This document shows, in pieces, positions 25,929 through 32,987 of a stretch of DNA of 64,000 nt. The position numbers and the translations under genes were made by a program. Source of the stretch: Dechloromonas sp. HYN0024 (GTDB taxonomy: Bacteria > Pseudomonadota > Gammaproteobacteria > Burkholderiales > Rhodocyclaceae). The notes under the pieces are model-generated. The model saw only the letters and a program-made list of their open reading frames with translations. It made no database searches and had not been told where the DNA came from. Positions within the stretch are counted from its first letter, which is position 1. Each line of letters opens with the position of its first letter. The stretch is taken from assembly GCF_003441615.1 (NCBI RefSeq), contig NZ_CP031842.1, forward strand, positions 886,501 through 950,500, read 5' to 3'.

Positions 25929-25960
25929 AGCGAAGACCCGACCGGTCTTCGCTTTTTTTT
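25929..25960 (+). terminator. Terminator of icd
   Basis: AGCGAAGACC pairs perfectly with GGTCTTCGCT around a 5-base loop and is followed by eight T residues. It lies 41 bp after the icd stop. Confidence 0.95.
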
Positions 25961-26074
25961 GGCTTGGCGTCCGGGGCGGCTGATCGGAAGCGTATGCTGT
26001 CGGCAGACAATGGGCCGGTCAGCTTGCCCACCAGGCGGTATCTTGCCGTCGTCAATAAATACAGGGGAATATCC

Positions 26075-26647
26075 GTGAATCCGGCCAAAATCAACGAACT
26101 GTTCGACCTCTTGCGGGCTGCCTGCGCCCGTCAGTTCCGTTTCAATCCCCGGCGCATCACGGCCGGTATGCGCTATGTGGGCAAGGAAGGACACGGCAAG
26201 GACATGGTGCATGTCTTTCGGGATGCGTCCACCCATTCGCAGATCGTCCTCGACAGCACTTTCGCCACCCTGCGCGAAAAGCACGGCGAAAAACCACACT
26301 GGACAGACGCCGAAAAGGCCCGCTATCAGCAGACCGATGCCGAAATCGATGCCGAGATCGCAGCCCGGCAGGCCGAATTCGACTACACGCTGACTTCTCC
26401 GCTCTATCTCGATCACAAGGCCCAGTTGCTGGCTCATTACAAGGACTGGCCGGGCTACCTGCCGGGTGGGGCGAATCCGCGCGAAGCTGCACGATTGCTG
26501 CTGGTCGCCCTGGCTGAGGCCAACGATGTACGGCTGAGCGCTTTTGCCGAACGCATGGGCTCCAACGATCCGGAGCATCTGGCGCATCTGCTGCTGGCCC
26601 CCTGTCATCTTGAAATCGAAGCGAGTCAGGCTTCACGCGCGCTGTAG
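26075..26647 (+). CDS. Conserved-looking hypothetical protein (190 aa)
   Basis: The frame has strong GC-rich codon bias and starts best at GTG 26075, seven bases after AGGGGA; in-frame codons upstream have no ribosome-binding site. The soluble product has an N-terminal helix (INELFDLLRAACARQFRF), a central charged region rich in Asp/Glu/Ala (EKARYQQTDAEIDAEIAAR) and a C-terminal helical region. No transmembrane segment, signal peptide or known motif was seen. Function unknown. It follows the icd terminator, so it has its own promoter. Confidence 0.7.
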   Translation: MNPAKINELFDLLRAACARQFRFNPRRITAGMRYVGKEGHGKDMVHVFRDASTHSQIVLDSTFATLREKHGEKPHWTDAEKARYQQTDAEIDAEIAARQAEFDYTLTSPLYLDHKAQLLAHYKDWPGYLPGGANPREAARLLLVALAEANDVRLSAFAERMGSNDPEHLAHLLLAPCHLEIEASQASRAL

Positions 26648-26685
26648 TTGGGCGTTGACGCCCGGTCGGGACGTACAATTCGGGC

Positions 26686-27189
26686 ATGACTCACATCGCA
26701 ACAATCGAAACTGTCGACGCCGAAGCATCCGACGTCATCAATGAGCCGCGCCTGTGGCGCAACAACGGCTGGACGGCCCGCGTCATCAAGAATGAAGAGG
26801 ACGAGGGTTGGGCCGTTGAAATGATCAAGGACGGCGAGGCCGAACCGGCCCTGGTCGGTCCGTGGACCATGGGGCGCGACAAGAAAAACCCCAAGCCGCT
26901 CGATGTTTCGGCTTTTCAGACCCTGATCAAGACCGCCTCGGAGGTCCTGCGCCGGCACGAACATCAGCTCTATGCGCAGCTGCACCGAAAACTTACCATC
27001 GAGGCCGACGGCCGGCCGATTCTGGTCAGCCTTGACATTGTTCCCGACGAAGATGATCCCTACGCCACGCTGTCGGCCGAAGATGCCGATGGTGAACCAC
27101 TGGCTGCGGTGCGTGTCGGGCCGAACTTCAAGCTCAGTTCTGCCAGCGCTACAGCCTGGATTGCCGACGAATTTCGCCAGCCCGAATAA
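26686..27189 (+). CDS. Hypothetical protein (167 aa)
   Basis: This acidic protein begins MTHIATIETVDAEASD and contains WAVEMIKDGEAEPALVGPWTMGRDKKNPKPLD, then a helical segment FQTLIKTASEVLRRHEHQLYAQLH and a strand-rich C-terminal part. I do not recognise the family. It lies 4 bp upstream of the methyltransferase gene and is probably co-transcribed with it, which may hint at an RNA-related role, but that is only context. No strong ribosome-binding site is present before the ATG. Confidence 0.75.
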   Translation: MTHIATIETVDAEASDVINEPRLWRNNGWTARVIKNEEDEGWAVEMIKDGEAEPALVGPWTMGRDKKNPKPLDVSAFQTLIKTASEVLRRHEHQLYAQLHRKLTIEADGRPILVSLDIVPDEDDPYATLSAEDADGEPLAAVRVGPNFKLSSASATAWIADEFRQPE

Positions 27190-27193
27190 GCAC

Positions 27194-27700
27194 ATGGAAA
27201 CCATCACCCGAAAACAGGCCGTGCAGAGCTACACCGGCTATTCATGCATCGGCCTTTACAACCCAAAAGGCCCGGAAAACGTCGGCTCGATCATGCGCGC
27301 CGCCGGTTGCTACGGCGTCAATAGTGTTTTCTATACCGGCAAACGGTATGAGCGCGCCGTCGAGTTTCGTACCGACACCAAGCAGGTTCACCTGCAACTG
27401 CCGCTGATCGGTGTCGATGACCTGCAGCAGGTCATCCCCTTTGGTTGTGTCCCGGTCGCCATCGAAGTGCATCCGGATGCCAAACCGCTCACCGAATATC
27501 AGCACCCCGAACGCGCCTTTTACATCTTCGGCCCGGAGGATGGCAGCCTCAAAAAGAACGTTACCTCGTGGTGTCGCGATATTGTGTACATTCCGACGCA
27601 CGGCTGCATGAATCTCGCTGCGACAGTCAATGTGGTGCTTTATGACCGCATGCTGAAGGCGGCTGGCCGTCGCTTCACAGCCGAATCCGGGGGGGCGTAA
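27194..27700 (+). CDS. SpoU/TrmH-family RNA 2'-O-methyltransferase
   Basis: The 168-residue protein has the SPOUT knot motifs: an early NPKGPENVGSIMRAAGCYGV (motif 1), FGPEDGSLKK (motif 2) and YIPTHGCMNLAATVNVVLYDRM (motif 3), which form the SAM-binding trefoil knot. It consists of little more than the catalytic domain, similar in size to TrmL. The exact RNA target cannot be told. The ATG at 27194 is 4 bp after the preceding gene; a longer frame overlapping that gene was rejected. Confidence 0.86.
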   Translation: METITRKQAVQSYTGYSCIGLYNPKGPENVGSIMRAAGCYGVNSVFYTGKRYERAVEFRTDTKQVHLQLPLIGVDDLQQVIPFGCVPVAIEVHPDAKPLTEYQHPERAFYIFGPEDGSLKKNVTSWCRDIVYIPTHGCMNLAATVNVVLYDRMLKAAGRRFTAESGGA

Positions 27701-27787
27701 AATGTCGAAGCGCGGCCTATTTCTGCCGGTAAATGTCATATGATCGGCGACGGCATTTATCTTTTTCTCAGTCAACGGGAGTGCACC

Positions 27788-28210
27788 ATGAAAAAACTGT
27801 TTGTCACGCTGGCCGTCGGGTTTGCCTTTGCTCAGCCGGTATTGGCCGATGCGCCTTCTGATTTGCTGGTGATGGTCAATTCGGGGAATGCGCAAACCCA
27901 GGGCATGGCGTTCGTTTTGGCCACCCAGGCACAGGAGCAGAAATCTGGCGTCCGCGTATTGCTCTGCAGCGAAGGCGGGCAACTCGCCGTCAAGGGGAAG
28001 GAAGGCACCGTTCTCAAGCCGAGGAACGTTACCCCCAACCAGATGCTCCAGGCTTTGATGAAAGCCGGAGCCAAGGTTGAAGTCTGCGCCCTGTTCCTGC
28101 CCAATGCTGATCTCAAGCCGACTGACCTGCTGGAGGGGATCAGTGTTGCCAAGCCGCCCGAAGTGGCTGCTTACATGCTGCAGGGCAACGTCAAGGTGTT
28201 GACCTACTAA
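27788..28210 (+). CDS. Exported DsrE-like protein
   Basis: The 140-residue product has a signal peptide (1-20, ending PVLA-DAP) and a DsrE/DsrF-like fold with LLVMVNSGNAQTQGMAFVLATQAQEQ, Cys60 in RVLLCSEGG and Cys100 in VEVCALFLP. DsrE-type proteins bind or transfer sulfur on cysteines. The ATG at 27788 follows GGGAG by six bases and gives a clean signal peptide. Periplasmic location suggests a link with the sulfur oxidation genes 10 kb away, but nothing else connects them. Confidence 0.72.
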   Translation: MKKLFVTLAVGFAFAQPVLADAPSDLLVMVNSGNAQTQGMAFVLATQAQEQKSGVRVLLCSEGGQLAVKGKEGTVLKPRNVTPNQMLQALMKAGAKVEVCALFLPNADLKPTDLLEGISVAKPPEVAAYMLQGNVKVLTY

Positions 28211-28218
28211 GCCGGTGT

Positions 28219-28257
28219 CTGGCGATGATCGCCCCTGGTATGGGGCGGTTTCGCCAG
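28219..28257. terminator. Two-part hairpin after the DsrE-like gene
   Basis: CTGGCGA pairs with TCGCCAG and encloses a second stem CGCCCC/GGGGCG. It begins 9 bp after the DsrE-like stop. Without a T run it may act in RNA stability or Rho-dependent ending. Confidence 0.4.
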
Positions 28258-28306
28258 CCCAAGTGTCTGCCTCGAATGGTCAGCGGACAATATTGATGAA
28301 CAGGCA

Positions 28307-29116
28307 TTGGTTCAACTTCTGGATGCCCATTTGACTTCCCATCCCATCGCCGTTTTCGATTCCGGTCTCGGCGGCCTGACGGTACTAAGCGCCTTGCGCG
28401 AGCGGCTGCCGCAGGAAGATTTCTTCTATTTTGCCGATACCCGGTTTTTGCCCTACGGTGACCGCCCCGAGGCCTTCCTGCGCGACCGTGGTGTGCTGAT
28501 CGCCAGGGCGCTGGTACGGCGCGGGGCCAAGGCGCTGGTGATTGCCTGCAATACGGCGACGGCAGCTGCCGCTGAGGCGATTCGGGCGGCCGTCGATTTG
28601 CCTGTCGTGGCCCTGGAGCCGGGCGTCAAGCCGGCGGTGGCGCTGACCCGAAGTGGGGTCATCGGGGTGCTGGCGACGACGCGGACACTGGAGAGCGAGC
28701 GGTTTCAGCGGCTGGTCGGCAACCATGCCAACCAGCATCGGGTGATTGCCCAGGCTTGTCCGGGGCTGGCCGAAGCGATTGAGGCCGAGGGGCCGGACAG
28801 CCCGCGGGTAGCCAGCTTGCTCGATACATTTGTGGCACCGCTGGCCGCTGCGGCGGCGGATGTCGTGGTGCTCGGCTGCACGCATTACCCGTGGGTGGCA
28901 GCGGCGATTGCCCAGCGCATGCCGGTCGGGACGACCTTGCTTGATACCGGCGAGCCAGTGGCGCGTCAGCTTGAACGCCTGCTGGCAGCGGGCAGCCTGC
29001 TCGGCGGCGGCGAAGGCCGCATGACGGTGGCGACGAGCGGTGCGCCGGCCACGGTGATCGCCACGGTCGACCGCCTGTTCGGGCACAAACTGAACATAGA
29101 ACACTGGGAGCCTTGA
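28307..29116 (+). CDS. murI: Glutamate racemase
   Basis: MurI makes D-glutamate for peptidoglycan. The 269-residue product shows FDSGLGGLTVL, DTRFLPYG, catalytic Cys81 in IACNTATAAA and the second catalytic Cys near 192 in LGCTHYP. No ATG fits the N-terminus; TTG at 28307 or 28331 are the candidates and neither has a clear ribosome-binding site, so the start is uncertain by eight codons. It ends one base before the CoA-transferase ATG. Confidence 0.93.
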   Translation: MVQLLDAHLTSHPIAVFDSGLGGLTVLSALRERLPQEDFFYFADTRFLPYGDRPEAFLRDRGVLIARALVRRGAKALVIACNTATAAAAEAIRAAVDLPVVALEPGVKPAVALTRSGVIGVLATTRTLESERFQRLVGNHANQHRVIAQACPGLAEAIEAEGPDSPRVASLLDTFVAPLAAAAADVVVLGCTHYPWVAAAIAQRMPVGTTLLDTGEPVARQLERLLAAGSLLGGGEGRMTVATSGAPATVIATVDRLFGHKLNIEHWEP

Positions 29117-29117
29117 G

Positions 29118-30332
29118 ATGACAGGGGCGCAAGGAGATGGGGGGCAAAAGCCGCTGGCCGGCCTCAAGGTGGTCGAACTCGGGACGCTGATTGCCGGGCC
29201 GTTCTGTACCCGCATCATGGGCGAGTTTGGTGCCGAGGTGATCAAGGTCGAGTCTCCCGATGGTGGCGACCCGCTGCGCAAGTGGCGCAAGCTCTACGAA
29301 GGTACGTCCTTGTGGTGGGCGGTGCAGGGACGCAACAAGAAATCGGTGACGGCCAATCTCAAACATCCCGAGGGGCGTGAATTTGTCCGCCAACTCATCG
29401 CCGGGGCCGATATCCTGGTCGAAAATTTTCGACCAGGCGTGCTGGAAAAGCTCGGTCTTAGCTGGGAGGCCCTGAAAGCCGACAATCCGGGGCTGGTCAT
29501 GGTCCGTCTTTCCGGCTTCGGGCAGACCGGGCCGTACAAGGATCAGCCGGGTTTCGGTGCGGTTGGCGAGTCGATGGGCGGTCTGCGCTACATCACCGGC
29601 TTTCCCGACCGTCCGCCGGTGCGCACCGGGATTTCCATCGGTGATTCGATTGCTGCGCTGTGGGGGGCGATTGGCGCATTGATGGCGCTCCGTCATCGCG
29701 AAGTCAATGGCGGGGCCGGGCAGGTGGTTGATGTGGCCCTCTACGAGGCGGTTTTCGCCATGATGGAGTCGATGGTCCCGGAGTTCGACGTCTTCGGCTT
29801 CGTGCGCGAGCGAACCGGCAACATCATGCCGGGCATCACCCCATCAAGTACCCATACCACCAGGGATGGCAAGCATGTGACGATTGGGGCCAATGGCGAC
29901 GCTATCTTCCGGCGTTTCATGCGGGCCATCGGTCGCGCTGATCTGGCCGATGATTCGGCACTGGCTGACAATGCCGGGCGCGATGCTCGGCGCGACGAGA
30001 TTTACGCACTGATCGACAGCTGGGCTGCCGAGCACGACGAAGCCGAGGTGCTGACCATCCTGGCGGCGGCGGAAGTGCCTTCGTCCCGCGTTTATTCGGC
30101 AGTGGACATGTTTGCCGATCCCCAATTCATCGCCCGTCAGATGTTTGAATCGGCCAGCCTGCCGGACGGCAAGGAGTTCAGGATTCCCGGCATCGTGCCG
30201 AAACTGTCGGAAACGCCGGGTAGTACCGAATGGCTGGGGGCTGCGCTCGGCGCACATACCGATGAAGTGCTGGGCAGTCTCGGCTATTCGCCGGAAAGCA
30301 TTGTCACCTTGCGGGCCGTCGGTGCGGTTTAG
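29118..30332 (+). CDS. CaiB/BaiF family III CoA transferase
   Basis: The 404-residue protein has the family N-terminus LAGLKVVELGTLIAGPFCTRIMGEFGAEVIKVE, the segment VRLSGFGQTGPYKDQPGF and the catalytic Asp176 in GISIGDSIAAL. Class III CoA transferases move CoA between carboxylic acids through mixed anhydride intermediates. The substrates are not evident; relatives act on oxalate/formate, carnitine, succinate and benzylsuccinate. It is coupled to murI by spacing only and faces a converging TonB-like gene 6 bp away. Confidence 0.9.
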   Translation: MTGAQGDGGQKPLAGLKVVELGTLIAGPFCTRIMGEFGAEVIKVESPDGGDPLRKWRKLYEGTSLWWAVQGRNKKSVTANLKHPEGREFVRQLIAGADILVENFRPGVLEKLGLSWEALKADNPGLVMVRLSGFGQTGPYKDQPGFGAVGESMGGLRYITGFPDRPPVRTGISIGDSIAALWGAIGALMALRHREVNGGAGQVVDVALYEAVFAMMESMVPEFDVFGFVRERTGNIMPGITPSSTHTTRDGKHVTIGANGDAIFRRFMRAIGRADLADDSALADNAGRDARRDEIYALIDSWAAEHDEAEVLTILAAAEVPSSRVYSAVDMFADPQFIARQMFESASLPDGKEFRIPGIVPKLSETPGSTEWLGAALGAHTDEVLGSLGYSPESIVTLRAVGAV

Positions 30333-30338
30333 CCGCCC

Positions 30339-30869
30339 CTAGCGCAGCCGGAAACGGACGGGCAGGACGACCTGACGCGGCGCGTCGGCCGGCAGGGACT
30401 GGAGCGAACGGACGGCGCGCAACGCGGCCTCATCGAGCAGGGGGTGGCCGCTACCCTGTTCAACCCGGGCGGCACTGACCTTGCCGGCTTCATCGATGAT
30501 GAGCAGGATCTGCACTTCGCCTTCCAGTCCTCGGGCGATGGCTTCGGGTGGATAGAACTGGCCGGCCTGGTCGAGTTTCTTGAGATGTTCACGGACGGCT
30601 TGGGGCCACGTCTTTGCCGGCAGGTTGGCCGCTTTGTTACTTGATTTGGCAGGCGGTTTGGCTTCTCTGGTCGGCGCTTCGCTGTTTGGTTTGGGTTGCT
30701 CCGGCAGGCTCAGCGGTGGGGTTGCAGCGGGCGTCCGTAGCTCGGCGTTCATCGGGGGGGGCGAGGGTGGCGGCTTCGGACCAAAGTCAATGGCTGGCAA
30801 CAGGGGCAATATATGCAGGAGCAGCGACAACGCCAGCGCCGCAAAAAGCCGGTAATCGATCCGGGTCAT
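30339..30869 (-). CDS. TonB-like energy transducer
   Basis: The 176-residue product has one N-terminal membrane helix (about 7-25), a Pro/Lys-rich periplasmic linker (30-85, with PKPPPSPPP and EAKPPAKSS) and a C-terminal TonB domain from about 88 with YPPEAIARGLEGEVQILLIIDEAGKV and LDEAALRAVRSL. TonB proteins link inner-membrane ExbBD energy to outer-membrane receptors. No exbBD or receptor is nearby. The ATG at 30869 is chosen because the domain begins there; a longer frame runs into the divergent ankyrin gene. Confidence 0.82.
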   Translation of the reverse strand: MTRIDYRLFAALALSLLLHILPLLPAIDFGPKPPPSPPPMNAELRTPAATPPLSLPEQPKPNSEAPTREAKPPAKSSNKAANLPAKTWPQAVREHLKKLDQAGQFYPPEAIARGLEGEVQILLIIDEAGKVSAARVEQGSGHPLLDEAALRAVRSLQSLPADAPRQVVLPVRFRLR

Positions 30870-30906
30870 GAGAAAATGAGGGCTGGCCAGAGGCAATGGA
30901 AAAGCA

Positions 30907-31941
30907 ATGAGACTCGCAATGAGACTAACTGTAAAAAGACGGTTTGCAATGATAAGCGCGATGGGGCTGCTGCTGACGGCTTCGCTACCGGTTTTTTCAG
31001 CCTTGCCGGACCCGGTGGCTTTTACCATCAACATGGAACTTGGCGATGTCAGGCAGGCGGAACGCTGGCTCGATGAGGGTATGTCGCCTGATTTCATGGG
31101 TAGCCGAATCGGCACGGGTCTGATGATCGGTGCCTGGGAAGGCAAACTCGATCTGATGCGCCTGTTCTTGGCACGTGGCGCTGATATCAACAAGTTGAAC
31201 GCCAATGGCGAATCGGCCATTGCGCTGGCTGCCTGGCGCGGCAATCTCGAGGTGGTCAAGTGGTTGCTCGACAATGGTGCCCGCATCAATGCACCGCGCC
31301 GGAAATGGTCGGCCCTGCATTACGCGGTATTTGCCGGGCATGCCGAGGTGTCCGATTTTCTCATCGCCCAGGGGGCTGACATCAATGCCCAGAGCACCAA
31401 TGGTTCGTCGGTGCTGATGATGGCGGTCTATGAAGGCAAGACAGCACTCGCCCGCAAACTGATCGAAAAAGGGGCTGATCGCACGCCCCGGAACGACTGG
31501 GGTGATGGCGCACTGGAGTGGGCGATGCGCCATGATCGTCTGGAAATCGCCCGCATGGTCAGCAATCCCGAGGAGTTCAATATTGCGGTGAGCCAGCCCA
31601 AGGAAAAATGGGGGGAGCCAGTCCGTTCAATGCGCAGCTCGAAGGAATTGGAGGAATTGCTGAGCATGCGCGAGAAACTGGTTGAACGCGGTATGTCGCC
31701 GACCGCCATCGACAAGCGTATCGCCACCGAGCGGATGCGTATCGTGCGCGCTGAAATGGATCGCGCCAAGCCGGCGCGGGCTGCGACGATGGAAATTACC
31801 GCCAGCCGCAAGAAGCCGCAGGAGCAATCGGCGACCATCGTGTATGATGACAGTGGCAAGCCGGCGGGTTTCAAAGCGCCGCCTGCGACCTATTTCGGGA
31901 CACCAAAAATGCCAGCCAAAGTGCCGGTCAAAAATTATTGA
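30907..31941 (+). CDS. Exported ankyrin-repeat protein
   Basis: The 344-residue product has a basic N-terminus with a hydrophobic signal segment (ISAMGLLLTASLPVFSA) and four to five ankyrin repeats at about 55-215, such as LMRLFLARGADINKLNANGESAIALAAWRGN and ALHYAVFAGHAEVSDFLIAQGADIN. A charged C-terminal region follows. The start may be 30907, 30919 or 30949. Ankyrin repeats bind proteins; the partner is unknown. It is divergent from the TonB-like gene, with 37 bp between starts. Confidence 0.85.
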   Translation: MRLAMRLTVKRRFAMISAMGLLLTASLPVFSALPDPVAFTINMELGDVRQAERWLDEGMSPDFMGSRIGTGLMIGAWEGKLDLMRLFLARGADINKLNANGESAIALAAWRGNLEVVKWLLDNGARINAPRRKWSALHYAVFAGHAEVSDFLIAQGADINAQSTNGSSVLMMAVYEGKTALARKLIEKGADRTPRNDWGDGALEWAMRHDRLEIARMVSNPEEFNIAVSQPKEKWGEPVRSMRSSKELEELLSMREKLVERGMSPTAIDKRIATERMRIVRAEMDRAKPARAATMEITASRKKPQEQSATIVYDDSGKPAGFKAPPATYFGTPKMPAKVPVKNY

Positions 31942-32024
31942 GTTTTTGTCGCGCCAGCTGGGTTTAATTGCAAATTGCGATCAGCTCATGCAGACTTGGT
32001 CGAATAACAGAGAGGGGAGTCGGC

Positions 32025-32357
32025 ATGCTTTACGTGGCGCGAGATGGTAGAGGCAAAGTCTGTGAATTGCATCCCATGCCGCTGGGTGAGGCCAGAGAAG
32101 CCATGTCGGCCGATAATCCCGAGGTCTTGCAATTCATTCACGAGCGCTGGCGACAGAATGAACTCGATGTGCTGGACCGGGATTTCGTCCGGGTCATCGA
32201 GGACACCATCGAACTGCTCATCGCCAAGGATCTCATCCTGTTTACCGATCTGCCGCCCAAGGTCCAGGACAAGCTGATGCGTCGCAAGGAAGTGCGTCAG
32301 TTGAAGCAGTTCGAGGGTAATTTCGGCGCTGGCGGCGACGACATCATTCCCCTCTGA
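32025..32357 (+). CDS. Small conserved protein of unknown function (110 aa)
   Basis: The 110-residue protein begins MLYVARDGRGKVCELHPMPLGEA and contains VLDRDFVRVIEDTIELLIAKDLILFTDLPPKVQDKLMRRK. Proteins of this type are common in beta- and gammaproteobacteria and are often labelled tryptophan synthase beta-like, a name not supported by any catalytic residue here. AGGGGAG precedes the ATG at 32025. It may be co-transcribed with the ankyrin gene 83 bp upstream. Confidence 0.75.
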   Translation: MLYVARDGRGKVCELHPMPLGEAREAMSADNPEVLQFIHERWRQNELDVLDRDFVRVIEDTIELLIAKDLILFTDLPPKVQDKLMRRKEVRQLKQFEGNFGAGGDDIIPL

Positions 32358-32378
32358 TTTCTTCGCCCTTTTGCCCGA

Positions 32379-32987
32379 CTAGTTGATGGTCATCACGGAC
32401 TTGACCAGTTCGGCCAGGGTCCGCACCCCCATTTTTTCCATGACCCTCGCCCGGTGGGCCTCGACCGTTTTCATGCTGATGTTGAGTTCATCGGCGATCT
32501 GCTTGTTGAGCTTGCCGGCGACGACCAGTTTCATGACCTCACGTTCGCGCTGGGTCAGCTGATCGAGGCGGTGGCTGATCGCCCCGTCGCGCTGACGGCG
32601 GGCGGATAGCTGGCGGTCGAGTTCGAGCGCCCGGACGATGCGTGACAGCAGGTCTTCGTTGTGGAAGGGTTTTTCAATGAAATCGCAGGCCCCCCGCTGC
32701 AGGGCGGAGACGGCCATCGGCACATCGCCATGTCCGGTCACGAAGATGACCGGTAGTTGCGAGCCGAGGGCATCCAGTTTTTCGTGCAGTTCGAGGCCGC
32801 TCATTTCCGGCATCCGGACATCGAGGATCAGGCAGCCACGCATCCCGTCATGTCGGGCACCGAGAAAACTCTCGGCCGAGTCGAAACAGGCCACGACGTA
32901 GCCTTCGCCTTCCAGCAGCCAGGTCATCGAGTCGCGCATGGCCTCGTCGTCATCGACGACGTAAATCGTTTGCTTCAGTTCACTCAT
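32379..32987 (-). CDS. FixJ/NarL-type response regulator
   Basis: The 202-residue protein has a receiver domain with VVDDDEAMRD, phosphoacceptor Asp56 in LILDVRMPEMSG and a conserved Lys in FIEKPFHNEDLL, followed by a LuxR-type helix-turn-helix with LTQREREVMKLVVAGKLNKQIADEL and SMKTVEAHRARVM. The receiver is FixJ-like. Its ATG overlaps the end of the kinase gene by 8 bp, so they form a pair. Confidence 0.9.
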   Translation of the reverse strand: MSELKQTIYVVDDDEAMRDSMTWLLEGEGYVVACFDSAESFLGARHDGMRGCLILDVRMPEMSGLELHEKLDALGSQLPVIFVTGHGDVPMAVSALQRGACDFIEKPFHNEDLLSRIVRALELDRQLSARRQRDGAISHRLDQLTQREREVMKLVVAGKLNKQIADELNISMKTVEAHRARVMEKMGVRTLAELVKSVMTIN

